Shown here piece after piece: positions 1 to 6,882 of a DNA stretch of 13,173 bases (its first letter is position 1; each line of letters begins with the position of its first letter). Position numbers and translations under genes: made by a program. The stretch is from the NCBI GenBank assembly GCA_029267975.1, contig JAJUHH010000033.1:1-13173 (forward strand). The letters run 5' to 3'. Below the pieces are notes generated by a model, which was not told the DNA's origin, searched no databases, and saw only the letters and a program-made list of their open reading frames with translations. The DNA is from Clostridiales bacterium (lineage in GTDB: Bacteria; Bacillota; Clostridia; Lachnospirales; Lachnospiraceae).

Positions 1-1
1 C

Positions 2-310
2 CGGACAGAGGAAGTATTAAGCAAGGTAACAGAATATAAAGAGATCTATTACTTATTTAATTTTCTGAACGGAAGGCAGTTCGGTCAGGTACTGGCAAAC
101 ATGGAAGGCAGGAGCTGCTACCGTATTCCCTATGAACCTGACCCCTTTGCCAGGATCAGGGATAGAAGCAGCCTTGAACTGTTTGAGGAGCTTCTGCAGA
201 ATCCAGGGAAGGCTACAGGTGAATTCAGCTGGAAAATAATGAGCGATAGAGCATTTGCAGCGAATGGATGGAGGAGGCTATGGCAGGCCGTAAAAGTCCG
301 ATCTTATTAA
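2..310 (+). CDS. 3' end of an unidentified protein (5' truncated by window edge)
   Basis: An open frame enters from the left edge and ends at TAA 308-310, giving 102 visible residues; its true start lies outside the window. An ATG at 101 is internal to this frame, not a convincing start. The visible C-terminus is charged and aromatic, with the segment YRIPYEPDPFARIRDRSSLE followed by a helix-like FEELL. This faintly resembles the late part of MinD/ParA-type ATPases, where a proline-containing strand precedes the last helices, but no catalytic motif falls inside the visible part. The stop overlaps the likely start of the next gene by about 30 bp, so the two are probably translationally coupled. 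I do not recognise the family. A Tad/Flp-pilus or other MinD-like locus is a guess from the neighbour only. Confidence 0.6.
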   Translation, partial: RTEEVLSKVTEYKEIYYLFNFLNGRQFGQVLANMEGRSCYRIPYEPDPFARIRDRSSLELFEELLQNPGKATGEFSWKIMSDRAFAANGWRRLWQAVKVRSY

Positions 311-909
311 AGAAGTTGGCCAGAGGTGGACGAAGCGTGACAGCAGAAACAATTGGGATTATTGGAGTCCACCAAGGTGCCGGTGTCACTTATACCGGCT
401 TAATGCTTGCATTTTATCTGGGAGAAGAGATGGGGCAAAGAACAGCCTATCTTGAGTGCAACAAACATCAGGATATGAGCCTGATAGAGCAGGCATATGA
501 GTGGCAGAGAGAGGAGGAGGATTATTTTACTTATGGGAGGATCAGCTGCTATAAGAATGTAGCAGCAAAGAAAATTCCTGAGATTCTCAGTGAAGGGTAT
601 GAGTATGTTGTTATGGATTTTGGCACGGATTATGCAGCGAGCCGGGAGGAGTTTCTGCGCTGCACAAGAAAGCTTGTCCTATGCAGCAGCTCAGAGTGGA
701 ATCTAGGTAAGCTGCTTCAATTTGTCAGGAATCATAAAGAGGAGAAAGGAAATGAAAACTGGCACTATCTCTTACCCTTTGCCAGACCTTCACTAACAGT
801 CAGAGTGAAGACATTAATAAAACGCAGGGTGTTGGCAGTTCCTCTGATGGAGGAGCCAACAAGACCTACCCGAAGCTTAGGTATCTTTCTGAGGAATATT
901 CTGGGTTGA
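280..909 (+). CDS. MinD/ParA-like P-loop protein with degenerate Walker A
   Basis: The protein has 209 residues from ATG 280, which is preceded by GGAGGAGG at 270-277. An in-frame ATG at 268 lacks a Shine-Dalgarno sequence, and a GTG at 337 with GAGGTGG upstream is a third possibility that would remove a basic N-terminal extension. The fold pattern is that of SIMIBI ATPases: a first strand TIGIIG, then the loop GVHQGAGVTYT at about residues 29-39, a YLECN strand at the place of the usual second strand, and a Walker-B-like VVMDFG near residue 113. In the loop both the signature lysine and the P-loop lysine of the KGGxGKT motif are replaced (H and V), so ATP hydrolysis is doubtful. Similar lysine-less relatives occur near Tad/CpaE-type pilus genes in Clostridia (recalled, not checked). 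It overlaps the upstream partial gene. Family level is moderately sure; the role is unknown. Confidence 0.6.
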   Translation: MAGRKSPILLKKLARGGRSVTAETIGIIGVHQGAGVTYTGLMLAFYLGEEMGQRTAYLECNKHQDMSLIEQAYEWQREEEDYFTYGRISCYKNVAAKKIPEILSEGYEYVVMDFGTDYAASREEFLRCTRKLVLCSSSEWNLGKLLQFVRNHKEEKGNENWHYLLPFARPSLTVRVKTLIKRRVLAVPLMEEPTRPTRSLGIFLRNILG

Positions 910-1353
910 TGTCACAATCCGCTTATTCTATGGCAGCCAGCGGAAATGAAGTATAACATATCACAAATGGCCTTCTTATCCGGGGTGAATAAATCAGAAG
1001 TTTTGGCATCTTTGGTCTGCTGTATATTATTCAATGATAATTTCCTTATAAAGTATACCATAAGATAAGGTACCTGTAAGCAATATTGTTTTCATGCAGG
1101 TAATCAGGACAGGTTAGTGATACAGAAGTGCAGGCTGGTTTATGATGCGGCTTTTACTGTTATAGTACTGTAAACCGACTTAAAAAACCCTCTATACTTT
1201 TGTTGGTAATAAGACTGTATAAGAAGCAGTAAACGGCTGCATGATATAAGAATAAGCTATGCCGCAGGGCAGGCCTTGTAATATCCATTGATATGACAGG
1301 ACCTGCCTTATTATTGCAGCTTTATATTTGTGATAAGGCATTTATTGTTGAAA
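910..1353. other. Gene-free stretch with small foldbacks
   Basis: About 440 bp without a credible coding frame on either strand. It holds a small hairpin at 1071-1102 (TACCTGTA paired with TGCAGGTA, one wobble, with the palindrome CAATATTG in the loop) and a larger foldback at 1251-1325 listed separately as a terminator. The rest is AT-rich with no recognisable motif. It separates the left-hand P-loop gene from the promoter of the GH18 gene. Confidence 0.5.
1268..1314 (+). terminator. Terminator-like hairpin
   Basis: GGCAGG (1268-1273) pairs with CCTGCC (1302-1307). The stem continues after a C/A mismatch with CTTGT/ACAGG (one T-G wobble) and, after a second mismatch, ATAT/ATAT, closing a six-base loop at 1285-1290. 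TTATTATT follows directly. An outer arm, ATAAGCT at 1252-1258 with AGCTTTAT at 1318-1325, could extend the fold. It lies about 360 bp past the P-loop gene and just before the next promoter, so it probably insulates the GH18 operon from upstream transcription. Confidence 0.55.
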
Positions 1354-1382
1354 TTGAAAAAAAAATAAATCTATGATATGAT
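1354..1382 (+). promoter_or_regulatory. Candidate sigma-A promoter of the GH18-cwlD-sua5 cluster
   Basis: TTGAAA at 1354-1359 and TATGAT at 1377-1382 are 17 bp apart, each one base from consensus. An overlapping alternative pair, TTGAAA 1348-1353 and TATGAT 1372-1377, has an 18-bp spacer. The A-run between them is typical of strong low-GC promoters. Transcription would start near 1390, giving a leader of about 125 nt to the preferred start at 1514. Confidence 0.6.
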
Positions 1383-1513
1383 TTGTTTGGTAAGATAGAG
1401 TGACAAAGTACGGATTCTCAAATGTTTTCGCATGCTTTATGGGTCACTGGGATAGAAAGAGGACCTATCTTGTTATAATAGCTAAGATAAAAGTGAAAGG
1501 TACGGTAAGATTT

Positions 1514-3211
1514 ATGGATAGACGAATGAAGTTGGGATTGATCGGTTCAGGAGCCGCAATTCTCCTGATTCTGGTTTTGGTCGCTGTTGTGGTGATAGAA
1601 ATGCTGAAACCAAGCAATGAAATAATTGAGCTGACAGATTATTACCAGACAGGTGAGAAAGAGGTTCTGATCATTCTGCAGGATAGACTGTATGAAAAGA
1701 AGGGCTTACTCATGGATGGAGCCGTCTATATGGATTATGATTCTGTTGTCCAGCTGTTTAACCATAGATTTTATTGGGATTCCAACGAAAAAATCCTGAC
1801 TTACACTACACCGGATGAAATTTTGCAGTCGGTTGCCGGCAGCAACAAATATTCCGTGACAAAAAGTACAATCAGTACAGATGTAAAGACCCAGTATCCC
1901 ATTGCGCAGATCGCTTCAGATCAAGTCTACCTTTCTCTGGATTTTGTAAAAAAATATTCTGATATGACCTATGAGTATTATGAGAATCCCAGCAGAGTGG
2001 TCATTCATTACCAATGGGGAGATTATTTATATACCAAGGTGTCCAAGGCAACACAGCTGAGGACGGAAGCTGATATTAAGAGTCCCATCCTGCTTCAGCT
2101 TCCGGAAGGGACTAGCCTGATGGTGGTCGGAGGCAATACAAAAGGTTTCCTCAAGGTGATGACTGAGGATGGAATAGAAGGCTACGTTAAGGAAAAGTAT
2201 ACGAAGGAGGCTGCTTATGAGACCATCAGCAGCAGCTATCAGGAGCCCGTATATACCGCACAGACAAGAGATGGAGCGGTAAACCTGGTGTTCCATCAGG
2301 TGTTTAATACGGATGCAGCCGACAAGCTTGAGAGCCTGATCAGTGCTACAAGCGGTGTAACTGTGGTATCACCCACCTGGTTCAGCATCAATGATGTATC
2401 AGGTACCATATCCTCCCTTGCAACCCAGCGCTATGTGACCAAAGCCAAGGAGCTTGGCCTGGAGGTTTGGGCTCTGGTGGATGATTTTAATACGGAGATA
2501 AACATGAAAGAGGTATTGTCCTATACCTCCAGAAGAGAGACCTTATCCAATGCCTTGATTGAGGCGGCTTTAGAATATAAATTAAATGGCATTAATATTG
2601 ATTTTGAGAAAATCCCTTCCAATGCAGGGGAAGATTATATACAGTTTTTACGTGAGTTGTCTGTGAAATGTCGCAATAACGGTATTGTTCTCTCTGTAGA
2701 CAGCTATGTTCCGTCGGCATATACTGCCTATTATGACAGAGAAGAGCAGGGGAAGATTATTGATTATGTGATTGTAATGGCCTACGATGAATTCTATGCA
2801 GGCTCAGAGGTTGCCGGTCCAGTATCCTCGATTGGCTTTGTCAGGGATGCAGTATCCAATATCCTGACTATGGTACCCAAGGAAAAGACGATTATTGCAA
2901 TACCCTTTTACACCCGCTTGTGGAAGGTGCTTCCCGGTGGAGAAGTGAGTTCGGAAAGCTTTGCTATGACTGCGGCAGCCAATCTGATCAAGGATAATGG
3001 GGCAGAAGCGGTTTGGAATGATACCTACGGCTGTTATTATGCCGAATATGAGAAGGATGGCGCAAGCTATAAGATCTGGCTGGAGGATGAAAAATCCATT
3101 GAAGAAAAAATGAAGGTGATTCATGATGCCGATGTGGCAGGAGTTGCTGCCTGGAAGCTGGGACTGGAAAAGGAAAGTATTTGGAATGTTATTAATTCCT
3201 ATCTGAAATAA
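1514..3211 (+). CDS. Membrane-anchored GH18-family glycoside hydrolase with SH3 domain
   Basis: The protein has 565 residues from ATG 1514. The frame is open back to a GTG at 1400, but the sequence before residue 1 looks non-native and the hydrophobic anchor follows 1514 directly. Ribosome binding is weak for every candidate (GGTAAG at 1504), so the start is uncertain. Order: membrane anchor at about residues 8-30; a copper-amine-oxidase-N-like stalk at about 50-160; a bacterial SH3 domain at about 175-231 (QLRTEADIKSPILLQLPEG); GH18 barrel at about 254-560. The active-site strand reads NGINIDFEKI with the acid Glu365, and a later MAYDE matches the conserved MxYD strand. The first two Asp of the usual DGxDxDxE are Asn here, with the last Asp and Glu kept, much as in SleL/YaaH-type peptidoglycan hydrolases. 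It lies upstream of cwlD, so a cell-wall or spore-cortex substrate is more likely than chitin. Confidence 0.85.
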   Translation: MDRRMKLGLIGSGAAILLILVLVAVVVIEMLKPSNEIIELTDYYQTGEKEVLIILQDRLYEKKGLLMDGAVYMDYDSVVQLFNHRFYWDSNEKILTYTTPDEILQSVAGSNKYSVTKSTISTDVKTQYPIAQIASDQVYLSLDFVKKYSDMTYEYYENPSRVVIHYQWGDYLYTKVSKATQLRTEADIKSPILLQLPEGTSLMVVGGNTKGFLKVMTEDGIEGYVKEKYTKEAAYETISSSYQEPVYTAQTRDGAVNLVFHQVFNTDAADKLESLISATSGVTVVSPTWFSINDVSGTISSLATQRYVTKAKELGLEVWALVDDFNTEINMKEVLSYTSRRETLSNALIEAALEYKLNGINIDFEKIPSNAGEDYIQFLRELSVKCRNNGIVLSVDSYVPSAYTAYYDREEQGKIIDYVIVMAYDEFYAGSEVAGPVSSIGFVRDAVSNILTMVPKEKTIIAIPFYTRLWKVLPGGEVSSESFAMTAAANLIKDNGAEAVWNDTYGCYYAEYEKDGASYKIWLEDEKSIEEKMKVIHDADVAGVAAWKLGLEKESIWNVINSYLK

Positions 3212-3273
3212 AATAACTAATCCGATTGTCCTCTTCATAAAATGTAAAGAACTTGTATGTGGAAGTAGCATTT

Positions 3274-3996
3274 ATGAAGAAATATTTTAATCTCCTCTTC
3301 TTACTCTTTATTTTATTTGCCAGTATCCTGTCCTCGGAGCCTTCTGTTAAGGTTATGAATCAATTCTTTCATCACAATGTGGAAGCAAAAAAGGATTCTC
3401 TTGTAATCGTTATTGATCCCGGACATGGGGGAAGGGATCCCGGAAAGGTTGGTATCAATAATATCCTGGAAAAGGATATCAACCTTAGCATATCCCTAAA
3501 ACTAAAAAAACTACTTGAACTCAATGATATCCAGGTAGTCATGACCAGAACAGAGGAGGTGGGATTGTATGACGAAGGCAACTCCAATAAAAAGCGTGCT
3601 GATATGAATGCCAGAGTGGAAATAATAAAGAATGCCAATGCCGATCTGGCAATAAGCATCCATCAGAACAGCTTTCCGCAGGAGAATGTAAAGGGCGCCC
3701 AGGTTTTTTATCATGTGCAATCACAGGAGGGCAAACGTCTTGCAGAAATTCTGCAGGATCAGATTGTGAAAACCATTGCGGATGGTAATCATCGAAAAGC
3801 AAAATCTAATGATAATTACTTTATGCTAAAATATACCCAGTGCCCCCTGGTAATTGTTGAGTGCGGATATTTAACGAATTACAGGGAGGCCAACCTGCTT
3901 AAGGACGAAGATTATCAGGAACGTATGGCATATGCAATTCATCTGGGAATAATGCGTTATATTAATGAAAGCGGACTTGGGGGTAATCAAACCTAA
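3274..3996 (+). CDS. cwlD: N-acetylmuramoyl-L-alanine amidase CwlD (Amidase_3)
   Basis: The protein has 240 residues from ATG 3274, close to the length of B. subtilis CwlD. A TTG at 3253 is in frame but less credible, because the hydrophobic signal KKYFNLLFLLFILFASIL begins right after 3274. The Amidase_3 zinc site is complete: His51 in DPGHGG, Glu66 in ILEKD, His130 in SIHQNS and the catalytic Glu196 in VECGYLTN. CwlD enzymes cut the stem peptide from muramic acid during cortex synthesis, the step before muramic-delta-lactam formation, and so imply an endospore former. It follows the GH18 gene by 62 bp with no terminator between. Weak sporulation-type promoter elements can be imagined at 3213-3244 but I do not assert them. 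A vegetative amidase with the same fold is the alternative. Confidence 0.88.
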   Translation: MKKYFNLLFLLFILFASILSSEPSVKVMNQFFHHNVEAKKDSLVIVIDPGHGGRDPGKVGINNILEKDINLSISLKLKKLLELNDIQVVMTRTEEVGLYDEGNSNKKRADMNARVEIIKNANADLAISIHQNSFPQENVKGAQVFYHVQSQEGKRLAEILQDQIVKTIADGNHRKAKSNDNYFMLKYTQCPLVIVECGYLTNYREANLLKDEDYQERMAYAIHLGIMRYINESGLGGNQT

Positions 3997-4150
3997 GCAA
4001 ACGCCAAGCAGCTTACCGCAGGAACCTTTGCCAGGATCTCGACATCAGGATTTGATTTTATGTGCATATGGTGATATACTTATGCAGGTTAATTTGGATG
4101 ATATAGAAGCAGGCATTCCGACAGAATATGATGGAATGTTTTACGGCACA

Positions 4151-4157
4151 AAAGGAG
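4151..4157 (+). promoter_or_regulatory. Ribosome binding site deciding the Sua5 start
   Basis: AAAGGAG lies 5 nt before ATG 4163. No comparable site precedes the other in-frame ATGs upstream (3965, 4083, 4137), so this supports the short form of the protein. Confidence 0.7.
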
Positions 4158-4162
4158 TCAGA

Positions 4163-5227
4163 ATGAATACAAGGATAATAAAGGCAGTGGATCTGAAGCT
4201 AAAGGCCCAGGAGCTTGAGGAAGCGGCAGAAGTGCTTCGATCCGGAGGCTTGGTTGCATTTCCCACCGAGACTGTTTATGGTCTGGGTGCAAATGCGCTG
4301 GATGCTTCCGCTGCCAGAAAAATATATCAGGCAAAGGGAAGGCCCTCTGATAATCCCTTAATCGTTCATATCACAGAGGTTGAGGATATGGCGGCATTAG
4401 CCAGGGAAATTCCGGAGAAGGCTTATGAGTTGGCAAAGGTTTTCTGGCCAGGGCCCTTAACCTTAATTCTTAAGAAAAAAGATTGTGTTCCCAGTGGAAC
4501 CACAGGTGGGCTGGATACAGTAGCAATCAGGCTTCCGGCAAATACGCTGGCAAGAGACCTGATTGCCGCTGCCGGAGTGTATGTAGCAGCTCCAAGCGCA
4601 AATATCTCAGGCAAACCAAGCCCCACAAAGGCTGAGCATGTCATCAAGGATATGGATGGCAAGGTGGATATGATCATTGATGGTGGTAATGCTACCTTGG
4701 GACTTGAATCAACTATTGTCGACCTCACCGGCGAAGCTCCGGTTATTCTGCGTCCGGGCTGTATTACCAAAAAAATGCTTGAGAATGTCATAGGTACAGT
4801 GGAAGTAGATCCGGCCATATTGGAGACTAATCCGGATCCCAATAAGAATTTTGCTCCCAAGGCGCCTGGAATGAAGTATCGGCATTACGCGCCGGAAGGA
4901 AGCTTAACCATCTATGAGGGTCAAATATCATCAGTAATTCATGCAATTAACAGGGAGGCTCAGCAAAAGCTTGCAGAAGGGAAACGTGTGGGGGTGATCG
5001 CTACGGATGAAACGAAGTCTTCTTACCTGTATGGGACGGTTATGTCCATAGGCTCCCGTCGGGATGAAGCTTCTATTGCCGCTAGTCTTTTTGCGATTTT
5101 GCGGGAACTTGATGAATTGCATATGGAATATATCTATACAGAAAGTTTTGGGGATAACAGCCTTGGACATGCCATTATGAATCGGTTGCTGAAAGCTGCC
5201 GGCTACAGGGTTGTGAAGGTATCGTAA
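4163..5227 (+). CDS. ywlC: L-threonylcarbamoyladenylate synthase (Sua5/YwlC)
   Basis: The protein has 354 residues from ATG 4163, matching the two-domain Sua5 length (about 345). It makes threonylcarbamoyl-AMP from threonine, bicarbonate and ATP, the first step of the t6A37 modification of ANN-decoding tRNAs, in the cytoplasm. The YrdC domain occupies about residues 12-200: FPTETVYGLG, the substrate-binding KGRPSDNPL with Lys58 and Arg60, and SANISG with Ser145 and Asn147. The linker GMKYRHYAP near residue 236 leads into the C-terminal Sua5 domain. The same frame stays open back to 3965, overlapping the end of cwlD. I treat those 66 codons as non-coding because the strong ribosome binding site sits before 4163 and the family starts close to here. 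It is followed by ywlE and rpiB, as in the B. subtilis ywl cluster. Confidence 0.93.
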   Translation: MNTRIIKAVDLKLKAQELEEAAEVLRSGGLVAFPTETVYGLGANALDASAARKIYQAKGRPSDNPLIVHITEVEDMAALAREIPEKAYELAKVFWPGPLTLILKKKDCVPSGTTGGLDTVAIRLPANTLARDLIAAAGVYVAAPSANISGKPSPTKAEHVIKDMDGKVDMIIDGGNATLGLESTIVDLTGEAPVILRPGCITKKMLENVIGTVEVDPAILETNPDPNKNFAPKAPGMKYRHYAPEGSLTIYEGQISSVIHAINREAQQKLAEGKRVGVIATDETKSSYLYGTVMSIGSRRDEASIAASLFAILRELDELHMEYIYTESFGDNSLGHAIMNRLLKAAGYRVVKVS

Positions 5228-5295
5228 GAAATATTGACGGGTTACAGTATAGGAATGAGGGGAAGCATGCTGCAATTCACAGAATGGAGAGTTAT

Positions 5296-5748
5296 ATGGG
5301 AAAATATCAAAAGCTGATTTTTGTATGCACAGGGAATACCTGCCGCAGTCCTATGGCCGAAGCCATCTATAAGAATTTGGAGCAGGTCAGTGACAGGAAG
5401 GTATTGTCCCGGGGGCTGGTGGTCCTGTTCTCGGAGCCGATTAATCCAAAGGCGGAGGTGATCTTAAAGAAGCATGATCTTGAATTACCGAATCATGTTG
5501 CTAAGGGATTAAAAGCCTCCGATATTGACGAGAATACCCTTATCCTGACCATGACGGCAAGCCAAAAGAAAAAGATCATGGAGCAATTTCCTACCATAAG
5601 AGAGGTCTATACCATTAAGGAATTTGCCGGAGAAGTCGGAGATGTGGTTGATCCTTATGGCGGCACCCTGGTAGATTATGAGGAATGCTATGTGGAGCTG
5701 GGGCGCTTGGTTAAGAAGACGGTTTATAAGCTGAACGAGATGAACTAG
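5296..5748 (+). CDS. ywlE: Low-molecular-weight phosphatase, YwlE type (probable protein-arginine phosphatase)
   Basis: The protein has 150 residues from ATG 5296, which follows GGAGAG at 5286-5291. ATG 5284 is in frame four codons earlier but lacks a nearby Shine-Dalgarno. The CX5R loop is VCTGNTCRS with nucleophile Cys11 and Arg17, and the general acid is Asp119 in VDPYGG. In B. subtilis YwlE, the Thr inside CTGNTCR selects phospho-arginine, where tyrosine phosphatases carry a bulkier residue. That Thr is present here (Thr15), so I predict removal of phosphate from arginine on proteins marked by the McsB kinase for ClpCP degradation; no mcsB is in the window. It lies between sua5 and rpiB, the same order as in Bacillus. 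Identity as an LMW phosphatase is firm. Substrate specificity is inferred from one residue and synteny. Confidence 0.9.
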   Translation: MGKYQKLIFVCTGNTCRSPMAEAIYKNLEQVSDRKVLSRGLVVLFSEPINPKAEVILKKHDLELPNHVAKGLKASDIDENTLILTMTASQKKKIMEQFPTIREVYTIKEFAGEVGDVVDPYGGTLVDYEECYVELGRLVKKTVYKLNEMN

Positions 5749-5763
5749 AAAAGGAGAAATACA

Positions 5764-6195
5764 ATGATAGCAATTGGAAATGATCATACCGGTTATGAGT
5801 TAAAGCTGGCAATTATGGAGTATTTGGACAAAAGAGGCATTGCATATAAGGATTTTGGCTGTGGTAATATAAGCTCCAGCGATTATCCGGATTATGCTAA
5901 GGCAGTTGGGCGTGCGATTCAGAAGAAAGAATGCGACAAGGGTATTTTGATCTGTGGTACAGGTATAGGAATTTCCATTGCAGCCAATAAAATGAAGGGC
6001 ATCCGAGCAGCCTTATGCCATGATTGCTTCAGCGCAGAGGCTACCAGGCTGCACAATGATGCCAATGTTCTTGCTTTGGGAGCCAGAGTCATCGGTGTCG
6101 GACACGCATTAAAGATTGTTGAAACTTTTCTGGATACAGACTTCTCACAGGAAGAAAGACACATCAGAAGAATCAATATGCTGGAGGAAGAGTAG
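5764..6195 (+). CDS. rpiB: Ribose-5-phosphate isomerase B
   Basis: The protein has 143 residues from ATG 5764, with AAGGAGA at 5751-5757. It is full length for RpiB/LacAB enzymes (about 145-150). It interconverts ribose 5-phosphate and ribulose 5-phosphate in the non-oxidative pentose phosphate pathway, in the cytoplasm. Visible motifs are the N-terminal AIGNDHTGYELK, SSSDYPDYA at about 37-45, the active-site loop ICGTGIGISIAANK with the catalytic Cys64, and the phosphate-binding region CHDCFSAEATRLHNDANVLALGAR with His97. The gap to ywlE is 15 bp, so the two are probably co-translated. Its stop codon is only 4 bp from the stop of the convergent DUF402 gene, with no room for a separate terminator. 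Substrate identity as ribose rather than allose or galactose 6-phosphate is inferred from the housekeeping context. Confidence 0.93.
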   Translation: MIAIGNDHTGYELKLAIMEYLDKRGIAYKDFGCGNISSSDYPDYAKAVGRAIQKKECDKGILICGTGIGISIAANKMKGIRAALCHDCFSAEATRLHNDANVLALGARVIGVGHALKIVETFLDTDFSQEERHIRRINMLEEE

Positions 6196-6199
6196 TCTC

Positions 6200-6676
6200 T
6201 TATTCAGCACGATTTACCGCTTCCTGGAGGGCATGAAACTGTCCCCCATAGATTAAATGAAGTAAGGAGTTCACGGTACGAAGTGCATAGGTCGCCTCAT
6301 CCTGGGTGATCAGCTTCTGCTCCAGTGCAACTGCAAGCTCATCTAAATCAAGGATACGAATATTGCCGTCTTCATAGAGGACCACATCAATTAATAAATC
6401 CTCAATGATGACGGCATTTTTATCAGGTTCCGTCTTCACCTGAATAATGTCGCAATACCAGTAGACAACCCTGTCCTGTGCATCATATAGTTTACTCACC
6501 TTTAAGCCTTTGGATGGATAATAGGCCGAAATTCCCCTTGCAATATCATGCCGTGGGTGTATGGTTTTCCATTTTGTAATAATAAGATCCGGTTCCATGA
6601 CCAGAATAATATCATCCTTTAAATGAAGCAGTTCCTGCGGTATGAAACGCTTTCGGTACAACCTAAGCTCTTCCAT
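6200..6676 (-). CDS. DUF402-family protein
   Basis: The protein has 158 residues on the minus strand. ATG is at 6676, with AGGGG (6683-6687 complement) 6 nt upstream. The middle shows the DUF402 pattern: YWYCDIIQV near residue 72, then EDLLIDVVLYEDGNIRILDLDEL with its acidic run, which in studied members binds a divalent metal, followed by helices with ALEQKLITQDEA. Characterised members are nucleoside tri-/diphosphate phosphatases (B. subtilis YgaC/Ntdp type) or RNA-associated proteins. Which activity applies here cannot be read from sequence. It is transcribed alone from a promoter at 6721-6749 towards rpiB. The family call is fairly sure; the function is open. Confidence 0.8.
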   Translation of the reverse strand: MEELRLYRKRFIPQELLHLKDDIILVMEPDLIITKWKTIHPRHDIARGISAYYPSKGLKVSKLYDAQDRVVYWYCDIIQVKTEPDKNAVIIEDLLIDVVLYEDGNIRILDLDELAVALEQKLITQDEATYALRTVNSLLHLIYGGQFHALQEAVNRAE

Positions 6677-6720
6677 GCAATACCCCTTTCAGTGAGCAGT
6701 CAGTAAAGATGCTTTTTCTG

Positions 6721-6749
6721 ATTGTATCATGATTGCTGGGAAGGCACAA
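6721..6749 (-). promoter_or_regulatory. Candidate sigma-A promoter of the DUF402 gene
   Basis: Read on the minus strand, TTGTGC (6749-6744) and TACAAT (6726-6721) are 17 bp apart. The -10 box lies 44 bp upstream of the ATG at 6676, leaving a leader of about 37 nt. Confidence 0.5.
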
Positions 6750-6869
6750 CCGTAAAATTTCTTTTTCGAATCCATAAAGCTCCTTTTTTATGACAGCAAT
6801 CAAACTCATTAGAATAAATCTTCCGTTATTGGGAAAACTATCAGGTGAAATGATAGGATTGTTCTATAT

Positions 6870-6875
6870 GGAGGT
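6870..6875 (+). promoter_or_regulatory. Ribosome binding site pointing to a TTG start for the ywmB-like gene
   Basis: GGAGGT is a near-perfect Shine-Dalgarno, 7 nt before TTG 6883. The in-frame ATGs at 6790, 6850 and 6868 have no comparable site, and ATG 6868 overlaps this one. Confidence 0.6.
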
Positions 6876-6882
6876 TGATTAT

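Noticed and set aside
1140..1260. Small RNA gene upstream of the terminator hairpin
   Set aside because: No promoter with acceptable spacing was found in front of it, so only the hairpin itself is reported.
3213..3244. Sporulation-type promoter in front of cwlD
   Set aside because: A CATA-like element exists at 3236, but the -35 match and spacing fit neither sigma-E nor sigma-G well enough to list as a feature.
2804..3271. 155-residue minus-strand frame over the GH18 gene end
   Set aside because: Antisense shadow of conserved GH18 codons; no start signal.
4423..4860. 145-residue minus-strand frame inside sua5
   Set aside because: It lies wholly within the well-supported Sua5 gene in antisense, with no ribosome site or recognisable motif.
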